A DNA stretch of 64,000 nt from Bursaphelenchus xylophilus (taxonomy: Eukaryota; Nematoda; Chromadorea; Rhabditida; Aphelenchoididae): NCBI GenBank assembly GCA_904066235.2, contig CAJFCV020000001.1, positions 10,659,291 to 10,723,290 on the forward strand, in the 5' to 3' direction. Positions 49,301-57,697 of the stretch are shown piece by piece. Below the pieces are notes generated by a model that ran no database searches, had not been told where the DNA came from, and worked only from the letters and a program-made list of their open reading frames with translations. Made by a program: the position numbers and the translations under genes. Position 1 is the stretch's first letter. Each line of letters starts with the position of its first letter.

Positions 49301-49825
49301 GTTGATGGAGATATTTCCACCTGCGTTGATGAGTCCATCACGTTTCAATTCTTCTTGAAGTTCAATTTCGGATATGGCCATGTCCAAAGCTTTCTGGAGG
49401 GTTTTTGGGCGTTCTTTGCGTAGTAGTTTGGCTTTGACGACTGGTAATAGGCCAGAGAGGAAGATATCTACCATAATTTCTTCCTTGAACGCGTCGGTAT
49501 AAGATGTGCTTTCTGGATATCCTAATTCGACAAGGTCCCTAATGGCTTGAGCGAATTCGGAGGGGGATTCGTTTGCGCGTTGTTTGCGAGCTAGCGCGCG
49601 GCGTCGGAAGTTTGAAGTTAGTTGGGTATTTGCAAATTTTTTGGCTAGGAGATTTAGAATGGGTTTTAATCCTAATTCTTTTTTTCGTTCAGCAGGTGGT
49701 ATGCTTTCGTAAATAATAGCTGCTTCACCCCTGAGAAGAGCAGGTAAAGTGGTTAAGTATGCCTCATCGGTCCATTTGAGGGCTGTGGCTACTCTATTTA
49801 ATTCTCGTATGAATTCTTGGAAAGA
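43322..49825 (-). CDS. pol: Gag C-terminus / env-like / Pol polyprotein (2,167 codons open)
   Basis: One uninterrupted frame carries the rest of Gag, an envelope-like glycoprotein and the whole Pol region. The first in-frame ATG is at 49474, but capsid coding clearly extends upstream to the TGA at 49826, so 49474 is not the true start. Numbering from that ATG: Gag tail 1-140; envelope-like region about 141-840; aspartic protease with DSG at 890-892; reverse transcriptase with YLDD at 1337-1340; RNase H around 1480-1605; integrase zinc-binding and DDE core around 1690-1890; GPY/F-like tail near 2000. The frame ends with TAA at 43322-43324. No stop or frameshift separates Gag tail, env and Pol, so separate products would need proteolysis (signal peptidase, a furin-like enzyme and the element's protease) or splicing. 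All visible catalytic residues of Pol are intact. Confidence 0.93.
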   Translation of the reverse strand, partial: SFQEFIRELNRVATALKWTDEAYLTTLPALLRGEAAIIYESIPPAERKKELGLKPILNLLAKKFANTQLTSNFRRRALARKQRANESPSEFAQAIRDLVELGYPESTSYTDAFKEEIMVDIFLSGLLPVVKAKLLRKERPKTLQKALDMAISEIELQEELKRDGLINAGGNISINQLQPVQPPHAQMNRFNKNWQPRRPFNRFFSKFNNNNRPSKPFFFNNNTSRSNYQPRANYRPQSNNQNSNIRNRPNHPRPTRYGINALLPSLTIVALAALSVLPLTMAQFQFCPLRKGALYLAPPRKEDCTVADDTPVRKTNVEIFVPQLGPHYQEAYHCQAKKVTRCTFSIGIAAFERLTPSQHHSLTANECWTLIQRMTLYNQTLYRLDENVWQSSGFINAQYAVFGSRCREKLQFTVTKGLIHSRNGITVSSEIDNLHNCHYNDALCVTNQGTTVWNVTDTKDFCSHTSAGHFLALASDTYVIIQRLQAAFVFNKTDPDGHDSFCYPINTYRMENDVFISFHPEYPTASKPRTKRFEFKEQPRIGDTKPASTTPRTTQGTAPTSPSSAIETRIQDRNRYIIPPVQKAQGPYYPINVQTRSSTNNTSKTTKNPQRSDETPKVATSTITTPISIMGKTTMAPMTPTSLPHTTRRQNSPIEAQTFPSPAPPSEANDPTNVKLEYLSLTVTKLIRDEYANLFAHICSIHNQNVAIITALSKLNPTLAVRSWLNRDDVIAYHSGEAFAVSTCEPIKPDIVHWNHKYGDSCWTDVPVEYNNKTYFAPLGTYELQYNSTKIPCDQIPVNVYRQADGTWTSPIGHANVMQIDRALTQLNFDTLPTFSSASIYQPQWTRLVVSTSILNSYAHKINRLETTLQATQEGDTPELKLVSDGSSEGATSSLLTMEEVKGWKDAVINFFFPNLDTWEEIAVAVLSVLALGVALFLYGPYISTFLRHVKRHQKYNPVNAVEMQDVSPSAPCLDHVYVPPVYSIQTGTQPKIIVHIKGKPVAALVDSGSAITYCRQSLARKLQLPISPLQAMATARAVNDTTFKFLGQVQADVSFRQLKLQIHMLVSEDNHCPSELLIGTDTLRKVCAQGHSVNFDLNQNTINIGDEIFPFVFNLEADLTTEPCKIVLNQDEHLPPRSDNFIVAKTLTTPPGRTVLIEDAITTNEMVKTAAVLCRLATPNYVPVTIINAGYAPVTLRKNQTIGTLSEVPQQQSFPIMFVQSPQQIHVPPELDYIETLPPAGKQQKQQLNPDLEDSILSENAKKYLTRLIHRYSDVFVGTDGKIGQYTGPIQHEIELINPKDIPRKRPYRVPLPLRSEIERQLKQLLDQKIIEKSSSPFASPIVMVKKKDGTYRLCVDYRQLNQNTVKRVQLLPNIQEILDLTAGHKYFSTLDCSQAFHQVTLAPGSVEKTAFITHMGLFQYLRMPFGLTAAPATMQRIMDHLKGELTAKIFIYLDDLCVSSTDENDHIRDLEEVFSALRSKGLKLSLKKCFFGKNEVKYLGFLLSEKGIRPDPKNVETVAKFQIPKTLTELRSFIGAVSYFRRFIEGFATIMAPLYELTKQGDSIPSRWTESQDKAFKAVIEALKKAPTLAPPRQDRPYIIETDASAWGLEATLLQKNDHGFPRPIAYASRKLNKFEAKYPAVETEALAIVFGLKEFRPYIEGHIPTLIRTDNSALTSLLKRKDLQGRLAKYQLAIQQYNILIEHRSGKSNSFADYVSRYQPVSFVNIFYLDQNTVKNAQQTDPTCIEIANAINNKIFPELTKGRLKLFKLKLKNFRFIDDVLHHYKKGISRIYIPKELRTKILTDFHDDHLQGAHQGLQKSIANLKKRVFWDGMVRDMKQYISSCPQCQINKVNPGDKTLAKTIPFQPALFPFHRVHIDIKGPLPQTENGNRYILVSIDAHTKYVMVSPMPNQETKTVINAFMESVITKFGIMELLYSDNGSQFTDQLFVQLGKHYGFKHQYSPVNTPHLNGQVERVNRTLAVMLKTAAEDYSTHWDLHLSKMVFVYNTSPHATTKETPFFLMHGFDPLLPSDLLLRTFSQRRTTYGETDVAMQHIMAMNNAYEQAALQTHRTDDQNDDSAPIPSAPSSQKTITKNDLILIIDPAKKSKFQPTWIGPFRVMESGRSIIKARLLSDPRKITTTHVNKCKLYFTRDSSPILGQESSI
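43355..44467 (-). other. pol: Integrase (zinc-binding, DDE core, GPY/F-like tail)
   Basis: The HHCC module uses His 1695, His 1700, Cys 1730 and Cys 1733. The DDE core is Asp 1764 (HIDIKGPLP), Asp 1824 (YSDNGSQFT) and Glu 1860 (NGQVERVN), with the canonical 35-residue gap between the last two. WIGPFRV near residue 1999 is a GPY/F-like motif. No chromodomain follows, so targeting to satellite chromatin through that route is not supported. The domain appears intact. Confidence 0.95.
44660..45043 (-). other. pol: RNase H domain
   Basis: Residues about 1478-1605. Candidate catalytic acids are Asp 1488 (IIETDAS), Glu 1530 (AVETEALA), Asp 1556 (RTDNSAL) and Asp 1599 (SFADYVSR). It would degrade the RNA strand during reverse transcription. 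It follows the reverse transcriptase and precedes the integrase, as in gypsy elements. Confidence 0.93.
45380..45922 (-). other. pol: Reverse transcriptase domain
   Basis: Residues about 1185-1365. Motifs in order: ASPIVMVKKKDGTYRLCVDY, LDCSQAFHQV (first catalytic Asp at 1276), FQYLRMPFGL, and IYLDDLCV with the catalytic Asp pair at 1339-1340 (YLDD at 45455-45466). This is the standard Ty3/gypsy arrangement and appears intact. Confidence 0.97.
46535..46867 (-). other. pol: Retropepsin-like aspartic protease domain
   Basis: Residues about 870-980. The catalytic triad is DSG in AALVDSGSAITYC (46799-46807), and the C-terminal hallmark appears as LLIGTDTLRK, which matches retropepsins (ILGxD-like). 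DSG in place of DTG is common among retrotransposon proteases. It would cut the polyprotein; it sits about 50 residues after the env-like membrane segment, on the predicted cytosolic side. Confidence 0.9.
46955..49054 (-). other. Envelope-like class I/III-type glycoprotein region of unknown family, lying between Gag and Pol
   Basis: Residues about 141-840 of the polyprotein look like a membrane-anchored surface protein. It opens with a hydrophobic stretch (141-164) ending TMAQ, like a signal peptide. A Cys-rich ectodomain follows, with about ten Cys between 170 and 385 and several N-glycosylation sequons (NQT 261, NVT 337, NKT 374). RTKR at 412-415 is a furin-type site. A Ser/Thr/Pro-rich mucin-like stretch (about 425-560) comes next, then a second Cys-bearing part (Cys 582, 627, 645, 676) and a transmembrane segment near 804-824 with a short basic tail. 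The protease begins soon after. I cannot place it in a named envelope family; the fusion-class wording in the call is only a prompt for structure prediction. A cell-surface or particle-entry role is inferred, not shown. Confidence 0.7.
49058..49825 (-). other. gag: Gag capsid C-terminal part and basic nucleocapsid-like tail
   Basis: The 117 codons before the ATG at 49474 plus residues 1-50 after it read as the conserved helical part of a retrotransposon Gag: a Trp in LKWTDEAYL, LLRGEAA, then a long Arg-rich helix and an FAQAIRDLVELGYP segment, followed by FLSGL. Residues about 70-139 are rich in Asn, Arg, Phe and Pro, and carry no CCHC zinc knuckle. This tail probably supplies nucleic-acid binding, as basic tails do in other Gag proteins lacking zinc knuckles. 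The capsid assignment is from sequence resemblance; the nucleocapsid role is inferred. Confidence 0.8.
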
Positions 49826-50649
49826 TCAGTTCTTCCAGTATACGTAGGTGGTGCTATATGCGCAGCTAAAGACATGGCGCCTAATTGATTAGCTAATGCG
49901 GATAAATCTAGTGGTGAATTATTTGACATATCTGAATCTGTTTGGAAAATTTGGGTTATTCGCCTAGGAGTAGGGATATAAAATCGGTGAGGGGTTTTTT
50001 CTTTAGGATTTTCTGAATTATTTTCTGGAGAATTTGAAAGGGAAGAGTAATCTGTAGCGGAAGTTTTAGTAGAGCCGCTATCGGGAGTTTTTGATTTTTT
50101 GGATTTTGTAAATGTAGCTGCTAATGAATTATATAATCGCGATAGAGAAAATGGGTGGTTAGTTTGGGTACCTGGGGATCTGTTTGGTTTTGCCGGCTGT
50201 CGCCCTTCGTCACTATTTCTGGGATTTTCTTGGTTTGAACTGGCTGGTTCCGCGGGAGTATTCTTCTGTAGATTTGGCGCGTGGGAAGTTGATGGCGCGT
50301 CTGCGTTTCTTTCAACGTAATGTTTTGACTTTTCAGGTTCTACGACGTCTGCTTTCTCAAGGTAGCTATTTAAATCTTCCGGATCCGCAAGATCTTCTGG
50401 GGATGAATCGGCTCCGTCTGATAAAATATGGTTTCCTTCGGCGGCTTGTTTAAATGCAGAGGTAGATTTGGTTCTTCTGGGGACAACGGTTTTGGGAGGG
50501 GTTGTCTTCTTTATTCGTCGTGCTACTGGCTTGGTTACGGTTTTTGCGGGTGGTTGATTATCGAGGTCTGAACGGCGTCTTGAACTTGCTGTTGGGCGTA
50601 GGTAGCTGGGGACGGCCTTAGCCTGTGTTTGGCTCCTGGTTTGGACCAC
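49798..50649 (-). pseudogene. gag: Gag, N-terminal part (frame-broken)
   Basis: This 283-codon frame encodes the N-terminal part of the structural protein that would form the particle shell. The start resembles the VQTRSQTQ opening of other gypsy-type polyproteins, but its first codon is GTG and no upstream in-frame ATG exists, so the normal start appears mutated. The first 230 or so residues are basic, Ser/Pro-rich and of low complexity; the last part (PPTYTGR) looks like the entry to a retrotransposon capsid domain. The frame then ends at 49798 while the capsid continues in another frame. The switch must lie between the TGA at 49826-49828 of the downstream frame and the TAA at 49798-49800 of this one, most simply at the CTTTCC tract at 49819-49824. 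A deleted T, an assembly error or a -1 ribosomal frameshift would each explain it; the mid-capsid position makes programmed shifting less likely. Confidence 0.8.
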
Positions 50650-50839
50650 GGTGAATTATGTAGCGGAAGGGCGGCGACAGTGACTTTCTTTTTGGCCAAA
50701 TTTTGGGTTGTACAACACTTTTGCCAAGGAATTAATTAAGCCAGCGACCCCCACAAGTGGGAATTAATTAAGGTGCTGACCCTTGGGCTTTCAGACAATG
50801 AATACTACGGTGGAGTTCGAGGTGCGGACCTCCACTTTT
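50650..50839 (-). other. Retrotransposon 5' leader (untranslated)
   Basis: About 190 bp between the 5' LTR and Gag, beginning with the primer-binding site. It holds two copies of GGAATTAATTAAG (50728-50740 and 50760-50772, + strand). A TAA stop lies in the Gag frame a few codons upstream of 50649, so Gag cannot be extended further upstream by reading through the leader. A packaging signal would be expected here but cannot be recognised by eye. Confidence 0.7.
50817..50834 (-). promoter_or_regulatory. Primer-binding site (tRNA 3'-end complement)
   Basis: Minus strand, five bases inside the 5' LTR: TGGAGGTCCGCACCTCGA. TGG at the start matches the complement of a tRNA CCA end. The first nine bases resemble the glutamine tRNA 3' end as I remember it, but later bases do not fit cleanly, so the primer identity is uncertain. 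Confidence 0.6.
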
Positions 50840-51222
50840 TGTAATGGTCGACTTAGAGAATATAGATAAAGTTTATTAGAGAATAATTACAATAGAATTA
50901 CAAGAGCATTAAGAGAGTGGAAGCGCTTCCTCGAATGATTTCGAGGGCGGCTTATATAGTAGATTGGGTTGTTGTAGTTTGGGTTGCACACATTCCAAAC
51001 TTGGTTTTTATGAACTCAGTTTCTGCTGAGTCACTTTGTGTCCTCATCCGGTTTCGTAATCCGGAAGCCATCGATCATTATTTCTTCATTGTTTGACGCA
51101 CGTAATGCGCGTGGTCATTAATCTTGACCTCCTTGGGCGTGGTCTCCTTTGACCACTCCATTCGTAGTGTAGCGGCGGTGTTCACGTGGTTTCCGCACGG
51201 CTTCCATTATTTGATCAATACA
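50840..51222 (-). repeat. 5' LTR (383 bp)
   Basis: Direct repeat of 41886-42268 at a constant offset of 8,954 bp. It ends in AATACA rather than ATTACA, the only difference seen. On the minus strand it lies upstream of the primer-binding site and Gag, so it should supply the promoter. Confidence 0.96.
50951..50958 (-). promoter_or_regulatory. TATA box in 5' LTR
   Basis: TATATAAG on the minus strand, within CTACTATATAAGCCGCC, placed as expected near the end of U3. The identical copy in the 3' LTR is at 41997-42004. Transcription would start a few tens of bases further along the minus strand; this is inferred from motif position only. Confidence 0.7.
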
Positions 51223-51226
51223 AAAT
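51223..51226. repeat. Target site duplication AAAT, right copy
   Basis: Follows the terminal ACA of the right LTR and is followed by CTCAGGCGATTAGC of the interrupted monomer. Confidence 0.9.
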
Positions 51227-52106
51227 CTCAGGCGATTAGCTTTCGAATGGTGTATGTGTTGTCAATTCACTCCGTCATCACTAATTCACTTTTTTTAAAA
51301 CCGGTGTCTAGTATAATATCAGAGTTTTTCGCCCAGTGTCGGCGTAATTTGATTGCAAAAGAGCTGAAACTTGCCATGCTAAAATCTCAGGCGATTAGCT
51401 TTCGAATGGTGTATGTCTTGTCAATTCACTCCGTCGTCACTAATTCACTTTTTTTAAAACCGGTGTCTAGTATAATATCAGAGTTTTTCGCCCAGTGTCG
51501 GCGCAATTTGATTCCAAAAAAGCTGAAACTTGCCATGCTAAAATCTCAGGCGATTAGCTTTCGAATGGTGTATGTCTTGTCAATTCACTCCGTCATCACT
51601 AATTCACTTTTTTTAAAACCGGTGTCTAGTATAATATCAGAGTTTTTCGCCCAGTGTCGGCGTAATTTGATTCCAAAAAAGCTGAAACTTGCCATGCTAA
51701 AATCTCAGGCGATTAGCTTTCGAATGGTGTATGTCTTGTCAATTCACTCCGTCATCACTAATTCACTTTTTTTAAAACCGGTGTCTAGTATAATATCAGA
51801 GTTTTTCGCCCAGTGTCGGCGCAATTTGATTCCAAAAAAGCTGAAACTTGCCATGCTAAAATCTCAGGCGATTAGCTTTCGAATGGTGTATGTCTTGTCA
51901 ATTCACTCCGTCATCACTAATTCACTTTTTTTAAACCGGTGTCTAGTATAATATCAGAGTTTTTCGCCCAGTGTCGGCGTAATTTGATTGCAAAAGAGCT
52001 GAAACTTGCCATGCTAAAATCTCAGGCGATTAGCTTTCGAATGGTGTATGTGTTGTCAATTCACTCCGTCATCACTAATTCACTTTTTTTAAACCGGTGT
52101 CTAGTA

Positions 52107-52300
52107 CTAGTCCTTCCGGAAAGTCGCCGGACGGAAATCGGCGACATGCACTCTGCGAAATCGAAAGTTCACTTTGCACTGTGCAATTTTTGGCTTTTTG
52201 CACTGTGCAATAAGCTTTTTCGAGCTGTCGCCCGCACCCTGAGTTTTTTCGCACAGTGCATGTCGCCAATTTCCGTCCGGCGACTTTCCGGAAGGACTAG
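52107..52300. mobile_element. MITE-like element, 194 bp with about 54-bp terminal inverted repeats
   Basis: 52107-52160 and 52247-52300 are inverted copies matching at 52 of 54 positions, beginning CTAGTCCTTCCGG. TA at 52105-52106 and 52301-52302 is a duplication of the TA in CTAGTATAATATC of the satellite monomer; removing one copy and the element restores a normal monomer. The interior holds two TTTGCACTGTGCAAT-type palindromic motifs and no gene. The TA duplication suggests mobilisation by a Tc1/mariner-type transposase. Confidence 0.92.
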
Positions 52301-55300
52301 TATAATATCAGAGTTTTTCGCCCAGTGTCGGCGTAATTTGATTGCAAAAGAGCTGAAACTTGCCATGCTAAAATCTCAGGCGATTAGCTTTCGAATGGTG
52401 TATGTCTCGTCAATTCACTCCGTCATCACTAATTCACTTTTTTTAAAACCGGTGTCTAGTATAATATCAGAGTTTTTCGCCCAGTGTCGGCGTAGTTTGA
52501 TTGCAAAAGAGCTGAAACTTGCCACGCTAAAATCCCAGGCGATTAGCTTTCGAATGGTGTATGTCTTGTCAATTCACTCCGTCATCACTAATTCACTTTT
52601 TTTAAAACCGGTGTCTAGTATAATATCAGAGTTTTTCGCCCAGTGTCGGCGTAATTTGATTGCAAAAGAGCTGAAGCTTGCCATGCTAAAATCTCAGGCG
52701 ATTAGCTTTCGAATGGTGTATGTCTTGTCAATTCACTCCGTCATCACTAATTCACTTTTTTTTAAACCGGTGTCTAGTATAATATCAGAGTTTTTCGCCC
52801 AGTGTCGGCGTAATTTGATTGCAAAAGAGCTGAAGCTTGCCATGCTAAAATCTCAGGCGATTAGCTTTCGAATGGTGTATGTCTTGTCAATTCACTCCGT
52901 CATCACTAATTCACTTTTTTTAAACCGGTGTCTAGTATAATATCAGAGTTTTTCGCCCAGTGTCGGCGTAATTTGATTGCAAAAGAGCTGAAACTTGCCA
53001 TGCTAAAATCTCAGGCGATTAGCTTTCGAATGGTGTATGTCTTGTCAATTCACTCCGTCGTCACTAATTCACTTTTTTTAAAACCGGTGTCTAGTATAAT
53101 ATCAGAGTTTTTCGCCCAGTGTCGGCGCAATTTGATTCCAAAAAAGCTGAAACTTGCCATGCTAAAATCTCAGGCGATTAGCTTTCGAATGGTGTATGTC
53201 TTGTCAATTCACTCCGTCATCACTAATTCACTTTTTTTAAAACCGGTGTCTAGTATAATATCAGAGTTTTTCGCCCAGTGTCGGCGTAATTTGATTGCAA
53301 AAGAGCTGAAACTTGCCATGCTAAAATCTCAGGCGATTAGCTTTCGAATGGTGTATGTGTTGTCAATTCACTCCGTCATCACTAATTCACTTTTTTTAAA
53401 ACCGGTGTCTAGTATAATATCAGAGTTTTTCGCCCAGTGTCGGCGTAATTTGATTGCAAAAGAGCTGAAACTTGCCATGCTAAAATCTCAGGCGATTAGC
53501 TTTCGAATGGTGTATGTGTTGTCAATTCACTCCGTCATCACTAATTCACTTTTTTTAAAACCGGTGTCTAGTATAATATCAGAGTTTTTCGCCCAGTGTC
53601 GGCGTAATTTGATTGCAAAAGAGCTGAAACTTGCCATGCTAAAATCTCAGGCGATTAGCTTTCGAATGGTGTATGTCTTGTCAATTCACTCCGTCGTCAC
53701 TAATTCACTTTTTTTAAAACCGGTGTCTAGTATAATATCAGAGTTTTTCGCCCAGTGTCGGCGCAATTTGATTCCAAAAAAGCTGAAACTTGCCATGCTA
53801 AAATCTCAGGCGATTAGCTTTCGAATGGTGTATGTCTTGTCAATTCACTCCGTCGTCACTAATTCACTTTTTTTAAAACCGGTGTCTAGTATAATATCAG
53901 AGTTTTTCGCCCAGTGTCGGCGCAATTTGATTCCAAAAAAGCTGAAACTTGCCATGCTAAAATCTCAGGCGATTAGCTTTCGAATGGTGTATGTGTTGTC
54001 AATTCACTCCGTCATCACTAATTCACTTTTTTTTAAACCGGTGTCTAGTATAATATCAGAGTTTTTCGCCCAGTGTCGGCGTAATTTGATTGCAAAAGAG
54101 CTGAAACTTGCCATGCTAAAATCTCAGGCGATGAGCTTTCGAATGGTGTATGTCTTGTCAATTCACTCCGTCATCACTAATTCACTTTTTTTAAAACCGG
54201 TGTCTAGTATAATATCAGAGTTTTTCGCCCAGTGTCGGCGTAGTTTGATTGCAAAAGAGCTGAAACTTGCCACGCTAAAATCCCAGGCGATTAGATTTCG
54301 AATGGTGTATGTCTTGTCAATTCACTCCGTCATCACTAATTCACTTTTTTTTAAACCGGTGTCTAGTATAATATCAGAGTTTTTCGCCCAGTGTCGGCGC
54401 AATTTGATTCCAAAAAAGCTGAAACTTGCCATGCTAAAATCTCAGGCGATTAGCTTTCGAATGGTGTATGTCTTGTCAATTCACTCCGTCATCACTAATT
54501 CACTTTTTTTAAAACCGGTGTCTAGTATAATATCAGAGTTTTTCGCCCAGTGTCGGCGTAGTTTGATTGCAAAAGAGCTGAAACTTGCCACGCTAAAATC
54601 CCAGGCGATTAGATTTCGAATGGTGTATGTCTTGTCAATTCACTCCGTCATCACTAATTCACTTTTTTTTTAAACCGGTGTCTAGTATAATATCAGAGTT
54701 TTTCGCCCAGTGTCGGCGTAATTTGATTGCAAAAGAGCTGAAACTTGCCATGCTAAAATCTCAGGCGATGAGCTTTCGAATGGTGTATGTCTTGTCAATT
54801 CACTCCGTCATCACTAATTCACTTTTTTTAAAACCGGTGTCTAGTATAATATCAGAGTTTTTCGCCCAGTGTCGGCGTAATTTGATTGCAAAAGAGCTGA
54901 AACTTGCCATGCTAAAATCTCAGGCGATGAGCTTTCGAATGGTGTATGTCTTGTCAATTCACTCCGTCATCACTAATTCACTTTTTTTAAAACCGGTGTC
55001 TAGTATAATATCAGAGTTTTTCGCCCAGTGTCGGCGTAGTTTGATTCCAAAAAAGCTGAAGCTTGCCATGCTAAAATCTCAGGCGATTAGCTTTCGAATG
55101 GTGTATGTATTGTCAATTCACTCCGTCATCACTAATTCACTTTTTTTTAAACCGGTGTCTAGTATAATATCAGAGTTTTTCGCCCAGTGTCGGCGTAATT
55201 TGATTGCAAAAGAGCTGAAACTTGCCATGCTAAAATCTCAGGCGATTAGCTTTCGAATGGTGTATGTGTTGTCAATTCACTCCGTCATCACTAATTCACT

Positions 55301-57697
55301 TTTTTTAAAACCGGTGTCTAGTATAATATCAGAGTTTTTCGCCCAGTGTCGGCGTAGTTTGATTGCAAAAGAGCTGAAACTTGCCACGCTAAAATCCCAG
55401 GCGATTAGATTTCGAATGGTGTATGTCTTGTCAATTCACTCCGTCATCACTAATTCACTTTTTTTTTAAACCGGTGTCTAGTATAATATCAGAGTTTTTC
55501 GCCCAGTGTCGGCGCAATTTGATTCCAAAAAAGCTGAAACTTGCCATGCTAAAATCTCAGGCGATTAGCTTTCGAATGGTGTATGTCTTGTCAATTCACT
55601 CCGTCATCACTAATTCACTTTTTTTAAAACCGGTGTCTAGTATAATATCAGAGTTTTTCGCCCAGTGTCGGCGTAGTTTGATTGCAAAAGAGCTGAAACT
55701 TGCCACGCTAAAATCCCAGGCGATTAGATTTCGAATGGTGTATGTCTTGTCAATTCACTCCGTCATCACTAATTCACTTTTTTTTAAACCGGTGTCTAGT
55801 ATAATATCAGAGTTTTTCGCCCAGTGTCGGCGCAATTTGATTCCAAAAAAGCTGAAACTTGCCATGCTAAAATCTCAGGCGATTAGCTTTCGAATGGTGT
55901 ATGTCTTGTCAATTCACTCCGTCATCACTAATTCACTTTTTTTAAAACCGGTGTCTAGTATAATATCAGAGTTTTTCGCCCAGTGTCGGCGTAATTTGAT
56001 TCCAAAAAAGCTGAAACTTGCCATGCTAAAATCTCAGGCGATTAGCTTTCGAATGGTGTATGTGTTGTCAATTCACTCCGTCATCACTAATTCACTTTTT
56101 TTTAAACCGGTGTCTAGTATAATATCAGAGTTTTTCGCCCAGTGTCGGCGCAATTTGATTCCAAAAAAGCTGAAACTTGCCATGCTAAAATCTCAGGCGA
56201 TTAGCTTTCGAATGGTGTATGTCTTGTCAATTCACTCCGTCATCACTAATTCACTTTTTTTAAAACTGGTGTCTAGTATAATATCAGAGTTTTTCGCCCA
56301 GTGTCGGCGTAATTTGATTGCAAAAGAGCTGAAACTTGCCATGCTAAAATCTCAGGCGATTAGCTTTCGAATGGTGTATGTGTTGTCAATTCACTCCGTC
56401 ATCACTAATTCACTTTTTTTTAAACCGGTGTCTAGTATAATATCAGAGTTTTTCGCCCAGTGTCGGCGTAATTTGATTGCAAAAGAGCTGAAACTCGCCA
56501 TGCTAAAATCTCAGGCGATGAGCTTTCGAATGGTGTATGTCTTGTCAATTCACTCCGTCATCACTAATTCACTTTTTTTAAAACCGGTGTCTAGTATAAT
56601 ATCAGAGTTTTTCGCCCAGTGTCGGCGTAGTTTGATTGCAAAAGAGCTGAAACTTGCCATGCTAAAATCTCAGGCGATTAGCTTTCGAATGGTGTATGTC
56701 TTGTCAATTCACTCCGTCATCACTAATTCACTTTTTTTAAAACCGGTGTCTAGTATAATATCAGAGTTTTTCGCCCAGTGTCGGCGTAATTTGATTCCAA
56801 AAAAGCTGAAACTTGCCATGCTAAAATCTCAGGCGATTAGCTTTCGAATGGTGTATGTCTTGTCAATTCACTCCGTCATCACTAATTCACTTTTTTTAAA
56901 ACCGGTGTCTAGTATAATATCAGAGTTTTTCGCCCAGTGTCGGCGCAATTTGATTCCAAAAAAGCTGAAACTTGCCATGCTAAAATCTCAGGCGATTAGC
57001 TTTCGAATGGTGTATGTCTTGTCAATTCACTCCGTCATCACTAATTCACTTTTTTTAAAACCGGTGTCTAGTATAATATCAGAGTTTTTCGCCCAGTGTC
57101 GGCGTAATTTGATTGCAAAAGAGCTGAAACTTGCCATGCTAAAATCTCAGGCGATTAGCTTTCGAATGGTGTATGTCTTGTCAATTCACTCCGTCATCAC
57201 TAATTCACTTTTTTTAAAACCGGTGTCTAGTATAATATCAGAGTTTTTCGCCCAGTGTCGGCGTAATTTGATTCCAAAAAAGCTGAAACTGGCCATGCTA
57301 AAATCTCAGGCGATTAGCTTTCGAATGGTGTATGTATTGTCAATTCACTCCGTCATCACTAATTCACTTTTTTTTAAACCGGTGTCTAGTATAATATCAG
57401 AGTTTTTCGCCCAGTGTCGGCGTAATTTGATTGCAAAAGAGCTGAAACTTGCCATGCTAAAATCTCAGGCGATTAGCTTTCGAATGGTGTATGTGTTGTC
57501 AATTCACTCCGTCATCACTAATTCACTTTTTTTAAACCGGTGTCTAGTATAATATCAGAGTTTTTCGCCCAGTGTCGGCGTAATTTGATTGCAAAAGAGC
57601 TGAAACTTGCCATGCTAAAATCTCAGGCGATTAGCTTTCGAATGGTGTATGTGTTGTCAATTCACTCCGTCATCACTAATTCACTTTTTTTAAACCG

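Larger units (their letters stand above)
41886..51222 (-). mobile_element. Ty3/gypsy (Metaviridae) LTR retrotransposon with internal env-like region, 9,337 bp
   Basis: A complete element bounded by 383-bp direct repeats and a 4-bp AAAT target duplication, inserted between GCTAAAAT and CTCAGG of one satellite monomer. Coding is on the minus strand in the order Gag, envelope-like glycoprotein, aspartic protease, reverse transcriptase, RNase H, integrase. RNase H preceding integrase places it in Ty3/gypsy rather than Ty1/copia. The integrase tail has a GPY/F-like WIGPFRV motif and no chromodomain is evident. The nearly identical LTRs imply a recent insertion. Two lesions affect Gag: GTG where an ATG is expected and a one-base frame break near 49820. 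The organisation with env between gag and pol is unusual. Autonomous activity of this copy is doubtful. Confidence 0.95.

Noticed and set aside
49472..49474. ATG at 49474 as the true start of the long polyprotein
   Set aside because: Capsid-like coding continues upstream in the same frame to 49825, so this Met is internal to Gag.
51124..51951. Open frame running from the 5' LTR into the satellite
   Set aside because: It crosses the LTR end and target duplication, so it is a chance fusion of antisense LTR with satellite sequence.
51939..52940. Open frame spanning satellite, MITE and satellite
   Set aside because: The MITE happens to keep the frame open; there is no sign of a real protein.
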